Under the pieces are notes generated by a model. The model made no database searches. It was not told the DNA's origin and saw only the letters and a program-made list of their open reading frames with translations. Source: Euryarchaeota archaeon UBA346 (GTDB lineage: Archaea > Thermoplasmatota > E2 > DHVEG-1). Taken from it: 11,018 nucleotides of DNA. This document shows, one piece after another, positions 1 to 6,535 of this stretch (positions within the stretch are counted from its first letter, which is position 1; each line of letters opens with the position of its first letter). A program made the position numbers and the translations under genes. Location of the stretch: contig DAJP01000003.1 in assembly GCA_002496355.1 (NCBI GenBank), forward strand, positions 5,341-16,358, read 5' to 3'.

Positions 1-176
1 ACATCACCCATAGAGTCAACCAGCATCTTGTCCATTCCTTTTGGGCCAAGGGTTGATTTCACTGCATCAGAGATTGCTCGTGCTGCCATGATATTGTTTA
101 ATTGTGCGCCTTTTCCTTTTTCTCGCTTCGTTCCTTCTTTAAGGATGATAATTGGTTGCTGTCCTCCAGCCATCAT
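1..176 (-). CDS. Thermosome (group II chaperonin) subunit, N-terminal fragment
   Basis: This is the 5' end of an archaeal thermosome gene; the rest lies beyond the left window edge. Thermosomes form double-ring ATP-driven protein-folding chambers in the cytosol. The 58 visible codons read MMAGGQQPIIILKEG..., then a REKGKGAQ stretch, a NNIMAARAISDAVKSTLG helix and a GPKGMDKMLVDSMGD segment. This is the highly conserved N-terminal equatorial region of the family, in which the LGPKGMDKM motif contributes to nucleotide binding. Two ATGs stand in tandem (176 and 173). I chose 176 because the AAGGAGG ribosome binding site at 185-191 lies 8 nt from it; 173 would also work at 11 nt. The gene has its own promoter. 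Subunit type (alpha, beta or gamma) cannot be told from this fragment. Family assignment is secure. Confidence 0.95.
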   Translation of the reverse strand, partial: MMAGGQQPIIILKEGTKREKGKGAQLNNIMAARAISDAVKSTLGPKGMDKMLVDSMGD

Positions 177-184
177 ACAATTTG

Positions 185-240
185 CCTCCTTTTAATTATG
201 TTTAAAAGTAAAACCAGCATACGAACACTTCTATATAAAG
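185..240 (-). promoter_or_regulatory. Thermosome promoter: TATA box and RBS
   Basis: On the minus strand CTTTATATAG (231-240) is a close match to an archaeal TATA box. Transcription would begin roughly 25 nt downstream, near 207, giving a leader of about 30 nt. That leader contains the strong AAGGAGG ribosome binding site at 185-191. A second AT-rich element, TTATATTATAG on the minus strand (about 317-327), could be a weaker upstream promoter. Confidence 0.7.
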
Positions 241-257
241 GTTACGATTCAAGCAGT

Positions 258-272
258 AGTTCCGAAAGTTCC
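258..272 (-). repeat. Short direct repeat upstream of the thermosome TATA box
   Basis: On the minus strand GGAACT occurs twice, separated by TTC (267-272 and 258-263). The pair lies 18-32 bp upstream of the TATA box, where a transcription factor could bind. Thermosome genes are commonly heat-induced in archaea, so a regulatory site here is plausible. The repeat is short, matches no operator that I recognise, and could be chance. Confidence 0.3.
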
Positions 273-380
273 TACCAAGGACCAACAGATCATCAAAATG
301 AGGGTTGATCCAAGTCTATAATATAATCTTAGAAGAAGAATCTTTTGATTATCCAAACAAAAACAAGGGTGCTTTCGAAG

Positions 381-413
381 AAAAAAAAGGAAAGAGGAAG
401 GAGACTGTCTCCT
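381..413 (-). terminator. Hairpin and T-tract at the end of the surface-protein operon
   Basis: A 7-bp perfect inverted repeat, AGGAGAC and GTCTCCT around one central base (399-413), overlaps the TAG stop codon at 412-414. Allowing for a minimal loop it would fold as about six base pairs. On the minus strand it is followed at once by a pyrimidine-rich tract that includes eight consecutive T (381-388). Poly-T tracts terminate archaeal RNA polymerase, so this is a good terminator candidate. Confidence 0.65.
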
Positions 414-3400
414 ATTCTCCTACCACGTGCGTATCAAAGAACCCGATGATCCCTAATGGCCCAATATAGCCTAGTTTATTGCTCTGGGACACCACGAACT
501 GTTCATGGGAGGTGTACAACGCAGGGATAAAGGTATCCAGTGTGATGGACAGGATACAACGGGTCGTAAAGGTAATCTGTGTATCAGTGATGTTCCGATC
601 CTTCAGGAACCCGATCAGCAGCCGTTTCCCATAACTTTCTGCATTATTGATCCAGATCCAATGCTCATCGGTCCAGACCTGCCCAGACTCGTCATAGACC
701 CGCGCGCGAATCATCTTGTTGATGCCAAGCGTCTGCGCACCATCAGAACTGCGGCCTGCTCCGGTCATCTCAGAGATGTTGCAGAGCCATTCAAAGGGTG
801 GTTCGGTATCCACATAGGGGAGACCTGGGTGCTGCCCGAACGGTTCGATATCGAACTCAACACGGTCAATGACCCCATTATCGGAGGCGTTCGCCCGGAC
901 CCAGAACGGCAGGTTGACTTCCTGTTCATCGATAGGCTCGGAAATCTCCACATACGGTCGTTCCGCATCAATCTTCATCATAATGGTATTGTCCGGTTGG
1001 GTGTTATCCTCACTGTTCCCAGAACGGTCCACGGACCAGAACGTGATCTCCCAGATCCCCATCCATTGCGTATCCTGGGTCACCACCAGAGAGATACCGT
1101 TCCCCGTGTCATATTCTTGCATTTGCTCATCATTCAACGTGTAATAGGTATGGTTCACACCACTCCCCGTCCCCTCAGGAAGATCATACGAGTTCAACCA
1201 GACGGTGACTCCTTGGCTGGTGTACCATCCGTTCAGACCTTGCGTGCCTGCGATATGATCAAGGACCGTCACTGGTGGCACCTCATCAATGCCGATGAAC
1301 CGGACGTTCCAGCTTTCAAGTCTCGGTGAATACGAAGGGGTATTCCTCGTGAAATGCGCCTGGAGGCGCAAGGGGACCGGATCAAGTGCCTGGAGGGACT
1401 GCCCCGGGCTCACTCCCGGGAGAAGAACCACATCTCCCGCTCCATTCAACACATCAAAACTGATTGTCCCATCAAAAACCGCGTCAAAATCATACCAGGC
1501 CAGGAGATTCTCCGGATCAATCGGAATAGAGGTGATCTGCGCCTCAAGCAGAAGCATTTTTTCATCCCCAATTGCGTAGGTCATCTCAGAGCCGCTGGGG
1601 ATGTTCAACCGCCAGAGATTCCCAAACGAATCAACTGAAATGTCATTCCATGGATATGGATAGTAGACCCGGATGTCCTCCCAGGTCACAAAGACCTTAT
1701 CGTTCCCGACCGCCATGACCGCCCAATCCGCCTCTGCAGCGGTACTGGCGGAGAATTGTACATCACCAGTGAACACCTCTCCGTCAGAGGATATCAGTTT
1801 TCCCCAGATTAAACCAGATCCCCCAGAGACACTCTTGCTGTTGTAAGACACCAAAAACGAAGAAGTCAGGTATGGGACGATATCGGTTCTGACAAACTCC
1901 CCGGATTTGATCGGGAAGATAGGCACGACAACATTCCCTGCATCATCATAAATCGTCCCCCAGATGTTCCCCCACCAGTCATCAGCGCTGATGTCATCAT
2001 TGTTATAGGTGATGAGATACTGCTGGGTCGGCACTGAAAACTCGACGCAGGGAAAATTGTAATCCATGCTATCGGTGCCGATCGCAATGGTGATGGTGTT
2101 CCCGATCTGTGTCAGGGAGCTATCATAGAGCCCTGCTTTGATGCTAAAAGGCCCGTTATCAGGGGTGATACCCTCTTCCCAGACGATCATGAACTGCGCA
2201 TGAACCGGATCGAACGCAACCCATGGTTCACACTGGCTGTTCGCTGCGGTACAGATGCTTTTCTCACCACCAACAGGATTTCCGTTACTATCATATAATC
2301 GTCCGTAAAGATTATAGTTCGTCTCCCCATTACGAGCATCTTCCCAGACGACCGCGAACCGATTGTTCACGGAGTCGAATTGCACGTTCGCATCTGCTTG
2401 GCAATCCGTTGCGCTACAGACGCTGATAACATTTCCCAGGGTCAGTTGATCACCGTTTCGCACCACGGTCCGTGCCTTGATATCCTCGGTTGCGACCGTT
2501 GGGTTCGCGATCGTGTCGTAATGCTCCCAGGCGACAAAGAACTTCCCAGCACCATAGTCAATCGATGGGTTCTCATTGCGATAGTACACCGAATTATCTG
2601 CATAGACTAGAGTATCAAACACCACCCGGCTCCCGTCAGAGTCATACATGGATGCTCGAATCTCCTGTTTGAATCCCCAGGTGTATGGTGGATAGTACGG
2701 TTGTCCCTCCTCCCAGCAGACCAGGAAGTCATTATCACCAAAGCTCACATCGGAATCCCAGGCTCCCTCGTTATTCGAATGATACGAGATCTGCTCATCG
2801 TTCGGCCAGTACTCGTCCCATACCGTGAACACCCCGTAGAAATTGCTCTGGCTTGTCGCAGCTGGATTCCCGTAGAAGAAATACATTTTGCTAGTCCCCA
2901 TGGAAACATAGGGGATCTTCACCCAGACTGTTGCACTGCTCGCATCAGAGGACTCCACCCAATAATTGCAGGTCACATCTCCACTGCCGTCATGTTTGAA
3001 GCGGACGTCACCATAATCCGGTCGCATATCAGCATCATACGGGATGAGAAGACGCAGTGCATAATCATACAAGACCTCCCCAGCGTTATTCGTAATCGTG
3101 ATCTGCTTCATCCGAGTCCAGGCAGGATCCGTCCAGAGAGGATAGGTATCCTTCATCTGCACCGCTCCACCAGTGATCTCATAATTATATGACATCGAAG
3201 GATCCACCTTTGTGGCATCGGTGAACAGATCCTCCCAGGTGTAGTAATTATCCTCAAGCAACGGCAGGGGAAGCGATGAGGATGTTTTCAATCCAGGATC
3301 ACCCAACGGACCATAGGATATCAATACTGCCTGGGCTGCAGAAAACATCATACATGTGACGAGTAACAAGACCACGACTAGCTTGCCAGATTTTTTCTTA

Positions 3401-3417
3401 CTCATATCTCTTCCCAT
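412..3417 (-). CDS. Exported DUF2341 / beta-propeller-like / Ig-like multidomain surface protein
   Basis: This predicted secreted protein of 1001 aa is probably a cell-surface or extracellular protein; its substrate or partner is unknown. It begins with a basic segment and a hydrophobic signal peptide (about residues 1-30, ending SAAQA). Residues about 95-200 match DUF2341, with the typical WTRMKQITI, DMRPDYGDVRF, VWVKIP and MYFFYGNP strands. Residues about 210-585 carry seven repeats of 54-62 residues, each with an F-x-V-x-W-E-D-like strand. A beta-sandwich-like region (about 620-710) follows, then an OmpL47/Ig-like module (712-816), another Ig-like module (820-925) and a C-terminal beta-rich module (930-1001). 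No C-terminal membrane anchor is visible. The frame stays open up to 3465, but that start would put extra residues before the signal peptide and overlap the upstream gene. ATG 3417 has AGGTG 7 nt upstream; 3423 and 3405 are alternatives. The gene is second in a likely operon, 26 nt after the 943-aa gene. Confidence 0.85.
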   Translation of the reverse strand: MGRDMSKKKSGKLVVVLLLVTCMMFSAAQAVLISYGPLGDPGLKTSSSLPLPLLEDNYYTWEDLFTDATKVDPSMSYNYEITGGAVQMKDTYPLWTDPAWTRMKQITITNNAGEVLYDYALRLLIPYDADMRPDYGDVRFKHDGSGDVTCNYWVESSDASSATVWVKIPYVSMGTSKMYFFYGNPAATSQSNFYGVFTVWDEYWPNDEQISYHSNNEGAWDSDVSFGDNDFLVCWEEGQPYYPPYTWGFKQEIRASMYDSDGSRVVFDTLVYADNSVYYRNENPSIDYGAGKFFVAWEHYDTIANPTVATEDIKARTVVRNGDQLTLGNVISVCSATDCQADANVQFDSVNNRFAVVWEDARNGETNYNLYGRLYDSNGNPVGGEKSICTAANSQCEPWVAFDPVHAQFMIVWEEGITPDNGPFSIKAGLYDSSLTQIGNTITIAIGTDSMDYNFPCVEFSVPTQQYLITYNNDDISADDWWGNIWGTIYDDAGNVVVPIFPIKSGEFVRTDIVPYLTSSFLVSYNSKSVSGGSGLIWGKLISSDGEVFTGDVQFSASTAAEADWAVMAVGNDKVFVTWEDIRVYYPYPWNDISVDSFGNLWRLNIPSGSEMTYAIGDEKMLLLEAQITSIPIDPENLLAWYDFDAVFDGTISFDVLNGAGDVVLLPGVSPGQSLQALDPVPLRLQAHFTRNTPSYSPRLESWNVRFIGIDEVPPVTVLDHIAGTQGLNGWYTSQGVTVWLNSYDLPEGTGSGVNHTYYTLNDEQMQEYDTGNGISLVVTQDTQWMGIWEITFWSVDRSGNSEDNTQPDNTIMMKIDAERPYVEISEPIDEQEVNLPFWVRANASDNGVIDRVEFDIEPFGQHPGLPYVDTEPPFEWLCNISEMTGAGRSSDGAQTLGINKMIRARVYDESGQVWTDEHWIWINNAESYGKRLLIGFLKDRNITDTQITFTTRCILSITLDTFIPALYTSHEQFVVSQSNKLGYIGPLGIIGFFDTHVVGE
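1636..2793 (-). repeat. Seven protein-level repeats, probable beta-propeller blades
   Basis: Within the DUF2341 protein a hydrophobic strand ending in W or Y recurs seven times: FLVCWEEG, FFVAWEHY, FAVVWEDA, FMIVWEEG, YLITYNND, FLVSYNSK, VFVTWEDI. The aromatic positions are at residues 235, 297, 358, 413, 471, 525 and 579, so the period is 54-62 residues. Most repeats also carry a second strand of the form I-x-G/A-x-L-Y-D-S-x-G. Seven beta-rich repeats of this length suggest a seven-bladed propeller. The fold is inferred; the periodicity is directly visible. Confidence 0.65.
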
Positions 3418-3424
3418 ATTCATG

Positions 3425-3429
3425 CACCT
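3425..3429 (-). promoter_or_regulatory. RBS that sets the start of the DUF2341 gene
   Basis: AGGTG on the minus strand lies 7 nt before ATG 3417 but only 1 nt before ATG 3423. Spacing therefore favours 3417. A weaker GGAAG lies before ATG 3405. No comparable site precedes the upstream in-frame ATG at 3465. Confidence 0.55.
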
Positions 3430-3443
3430 TTTTTCCCAAGTAC

Positions 3444-6275
3444 CTAAGGCCACACCTGGTACCAATCATAATTCAATAACGCATTAAACGCAAGATTGCC
3501 ACCGACCTGGATCACCGGCCAGATATGGAACCCATTCTGCCAGTACCATTCAACGCAGATGTAGATTGCAAAATTAGACAAGGTGACATCCGCACCCCAT
3601 CGGTCGACGCTCGATTCATCCTTATACACAAAATCTAAACCGATTTCCTTGAGGTTCGGATCGTTGGTCCCTTCATTTATTTTAAAATACCCAGGGTCTT
3701 CCAGGCTTTCCCCTTGTTTCCATTTCCAGCTCATATCATAATGCAGGTTGTCGCTCAACACAACATACCCGTTAAGATCAAGCCTCCCACTGATGTTGTT
3801 CAAATGGATGAAATCAACACGCATGTCAGCGTTCTGCGCCAGATCAACCGAAAAACCACCAGATTCACCAAGGGACCAGTCTCCTGTGAAATCCACGACC
3901 TCACCATCAAGAGCGATGGCGACCTCAACATCATTTAATGCATTGAGAGAACCAGTCAATGCCAGACTTTCAAGTTGCGGCTCAGGACTCGACGTGTTCA
4001 ACCCCCATGCTGCCTCAAAGTTCTGGGCTGAGACCGTACTGGCTCCAATCGTCAGTGAATTACCGGTCGCTGAATTCCCAGCAGAGAACATATTCCCTAG
4101 GATATCATGGGCGGTGTCGAATTTAAAATACCCATCCTCCGCTATCTTAAAATCGGTCTGCACATGCCCATCACCGATACTGAAGACATCACTGAGTGTT
4201 AGGGTGTCAAAGACCAGGTTGAAATGCACCGGGTCAGGGTTCTGGCTTGCCGAGGACCGCTCAGCCCGGCCAAACCCTTTCAGCTGATTCCACCAAAACG
4301 TTCCTGTTGCATACGCATTCGCAGGGATGTCCGTGATTTGAACAAGCGGTACGGCAACGTTCGGAAGGTACAGGCCTAGCTCATTGAAATTCGAGTCCGC
4401 CTGCCGCTGGATCTTCCCATACACATAATTGTTGATGTTGCTGAAGTTATTCGCATCGACATACAGGGTCGCCTCTGCGCTGACTCGTTGGCTATTGATG
4501 CTGCCCGCAGGTACTTTCATAAGGGCAAGACTTGGATCAGCAGGGTCTGCTTTTGGGTAATATACGATGATATCACCAAGTGAACCGCTCTTTGTCAGAT
4601 CGACATATCCATCAGCATCAATCCGCAGCATGCTGCTGTTCTGGATGTTCAGTGTCGCTTTTGCTTCGAGTCGCCGCGAGCTAGGAATATTGTTTACCTG
4701 AAGGAATGGTACATCCTCATCACTGGGGTTCCGCAGCTTCGGATAATACACGATGATCTCGCCTATCGGGCTGCTCATCGTCACATCCGCGTAACCCCGC
4801 ACATTGACATAGAAGAGTTCCCCTTGGACGAAGGTCACCTCAAAATCATCAAATATCTTCCATTCATAGGAGAGCTGTTCCGGCAGGCCATTGATACGGA
4901 CCTTCTGGCTGAACCAGGGGGAATCAACGATGACTGCGACATTAAAAATCGCGTTCGCCTCGTAATCAAACCCATGAGGGTCCCTTCGAAGGCCAAAGCT
5001 CATCCATTTACCGGTCTGCCCCATGCTGTTATCAATCTTATCGAACACCAGGGAGAGGCTGACACCGTCCCCCTCACCGAGATGGATATCAGAGGAGTAT
5101 GTTATTGTGGTTTCACTTGCATGTTGGCTTTCTGTGTCAAAATGATAATAAATATAGCCACCTAGAGGGATGAACTGTGTGGTCAACGTGACAAACGGAG
5201 AGAACTGCACCGAGAATGCGATATCGTATTTCAGGTCATTTGTACTCCCGTTATACGCCCGGAACCCGTAGAGCAATTCCAAGGGGTCGACTCCACTTGG
5301 TTCGGTCTTCATGACCTGTTGGAAGATGGCTGGGCTGAAGATGTCTTCTTTTGCAAACGCAAACCGTTTTTCTACATACTGAGGTATTCGTTGCCCGGGG
5401 AGTGTGCGATACCCGACTCCGACGGCGATATAATCATTATCTGCTGTAAGTCTACGAGGGGTCTGAGAAAGTTGACCTTGTAAGGGCTCCGCCGGAGATC
5501 TCAGGATAAGATGATCCAGGATACTGGTAAGAAGGACATGCCCAATCTGGGTGATCTGCTGCATTTTTTGTTTTAAAAGATTCAAGAACAAAATCAATGG
5601 CTTAAATGGTTGGGTACTCTGCTGTGTAGGATGCAGCACAGAGTTATAATAAGAAAATTCATTATCTTGATTATATGCGTTTATCAACCCCCAGTTCACA
5701 TGGATTTCAGACCAGACCTCAAGACCGGCATATAGATCGGAAGGTCCGTTGTTCATCTGTCGAACTCGAACCATGTCCTCTAGGGATTTATGTTCAACAT
5801 TTGTTTTTGTGTTTACGATGCTTTCCCAGTAGAATCCAAAAGACACTTTCAGATCGTCCTCAGGGTCAGCATCAACGTTGAAAAAAACGTCCTCGCAGTA
5901 ATAGGGATGTTTAAGGAATTTCTGTTTAAAATCAGTAATGGAAATGTCGAGTTGTTTTTCAAACGCGTTCCCATCGTATTCGACGTAAATCCACCATTCG
6001 AAGAGTGTACTGGCGGGTTTTACCCAAGGAACTGTGATAGCGCGATCCAGGTTTTCTTGATCGGTCTTGTAGGGGTTTTCCTCCATGTTGAGGTATGTGT
6101 AGACCGATTTTTTTACCTGCTCCATAGTTGTTGATGATGTTTTTTCGGATATTGTGCTCTTTTGAGAAGTAAATGTTATTTTGTTCGGGTCATAATTGTC
6201 GGTTAACGAAACAGCTATTCCTGACATGCTAATACATGTCAATATTGTTAGAACCAACACTAACAATTTTTTCAT
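3444..6275 (-). CDS. Large exported protein of unknown function with tandem beta-rich repeats
   Basis: I do not recognise this 943-aa protein as a named family. It starts MKKLLVLVLTILTCIS, a clear Sec-type signal peptide of about 23 residues, so it is exported. Residues about 85-210 form one domain with acidic and aromatic segments (FFNVDADPEDDLKVSFGFYWE). A linker rich in Gln and hydrophobic residues (about 215-275) follows, then a long beta-rich body. Residues 494-665 hold three related repeats with a period near 62, the first two sharing the core G-E/D-IIVYYPK. Further repeat-like strands with GYFKF, GGFSV and GYFKI follow to the C-terminus, which ends in YDWYQVWP. Several N-x-S/T sequons occur (for example NGS at 342, NSS at 546, NTS at 760), compatible with glycosylation. 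No C-terminal anchor is seen. The start is well supported: GAGGTGA (6283-6289) lies 7 nt upstream. It is the first gene of a likely operon with the DUF2341 gene. Confidence 0.8.
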   Translation of the reverse strand: MKKLLVLVLTILTCISMSGIAVSLTDNYDPNKITFTSQKSTISEKTSSTTMEQVKKSVYTYLNMEENPYKTDQENLDRAITVPWVKPASTLFEWWIYVEYDGNAFEKQLDISITDFKQKFLKHPYYCEDVFFNVDADPEDDLKVSFGFYWESIVNTKTNVEHKSLEDMVRVRQMNNGPSDLYAGLEVWSEIHVNWGLINAYNQDNEFSYYNSVLHPTQQSTQPFKPLILFLNLLKQKMQQITQIGHVLLTSILDHLILRSPAEPLQGQLSQTPRRLTADNDYIAVGVGYRTLPGQRIPQYVEKRFAFAKEDIFSPAIFQQVMKTEPSGVDPLELLYGFRAYNGSTNDLKYDIAFSVQFSPFVTLTTQFIPLGGYIYYHFDTESQHASETTITYSSDIHLGEGDGVSLSLVFDKIDNSMGQTGKWMSFGLRRDPHGFDYEANAIFNVAVIVDSPWFSQKVRINGLPEQLSYEWKIFDDFEVTFVQGELFYVNVRGYADVTMSSPIGEIIVYYPKLRNPSDEDVPFLQVNNIPSSRRLEAKATLNIQNSSMLRIDADGYVDLTKSGSLGDIIVYYPKADPADPSLALMKVPAGSINSQRVSAEATLYVDANNFSNINNYVYGKIQRQADSNFNELGLYLPNVAVPLVQITDIPANAYATGTFWWNQLKGFGRAERSSASQNPDPVHFNLVFDTLTLSDVFSIGDGHVQTDFKIAEDGYFKFDTAHDILGNMFSAGNSATGNSLTIGASTVSAQNFEAAWGLNTSSPEPQLESLALTGSLNALNDVEVAIALDGEVVDFTGDWSLGESGGFSVDLAQNADMRVDFIHLNNISGRLDLNGYVVLSDNLHYDMSWKWKQGESLEDPGYFKINEGTNDPNLKEIGLDFVYKDESSVDRWGADVTLSNFAIYICVEWYWQNGFHIWPVIQVGGNLAFNALLNYDWYQVWP
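4284..4796 (-). repeat. Three tandem protein repeats of about 62 residues
   Basis: In the 943-aa protein, residues 494-544 and 556-606 align closely: G-Y-A/V-D-V/L-T, then I/L-G-E/D-IIVYYPK, then a Pro/Asp-rich turn, and an E-A-K/E-A-T-L strand ending the unit. A third, more diverged copy spans about 617-665 (ELGLYLPN, then VQITDIPANAYATGTF). The repeats are visible directly; the fold, probably antiparallel beta, is inferred. Confidence 0.65.
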
Positions 6276-6282
6276 ATTTATT

Positions 6283-6355
6283 TCACCTCTTCCTTAATAT
6301 AGCTTATAACCTTTTTTCTGCCCTCTATATTATTAGGGTGAATTAGTATATATAA
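6283..6355 (-). promoter_or_regulatory. Promoter and RBS of the surface-protein operon
   Basis: On the minus strand AATTATATATAC (6346-6357) contains a strong TATA box, predicting transcription start near 6320 and a leader of about 45 nt. An alternative, AATAATATAG (6325-6334), would give a leader nearer 25 nt. The GAGGTGA ribosome binding site is at 6283-6289, 7 nt from the ATG. Confidence 0.6.
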
Positions 6356-6410
6356 TTTGTTGTTCTTTTTTTGTTTATTTTACATATTTTTAGGTAATAA
6401 ACATAATAAA
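6347..6410 (+). promoter_or_regulatory. Possible promoter region of the dehydratase operon
   Basis: The 260-bp gap between the divergent genes must contain a plus-strand promoter. TATATATAA at 6347-6355 reads nearly the same on both strands and could serve either direction. The AT-rich stretch around 6396-6410 is a nearer candidate and would leave a leader of about 100 nt before ATG 6536. Neither is a clean match with a clear upstream BRE, so the exact site is uncertain. Confidence 0.3.
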
Positions 6411-6535
6411 TGGTCAGGATTCTTCCTAACACAATCGGAAAAAAGAACGACCGTCACCACAACATTTTCATAGTCTCAGATGATGTGCGATAACACCGAG
6501 GAACGATTGGAAAAAACACTGGAGAAAAAAGGACC

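Noticed and set aside
102..308. Plus-strand open frame of 68 codons across the thermosome 5' end
   Set aside because: It overlaps the conserved N-terminus and promoter of the thermosome gene on the other strand, and its product is low-complexity Ser/Phe-rich sequence.
505..1329. Plus-strand open frame of 274 codons inside the DUF2341 gene
   Set aside because: It is antisense to a clearly coding gene with recognisable domains; its product shows no domain, is rich in Arg, His and Pro as expected from a reverse-strand shadow, and has no convincing promoter.
3418..3465. Longer start for the DUF2341 protein at ATG 3465
   Set aside because: It would add 16 residues before the signal peptide, overlap the end of the upstream gene, and has no RBS.
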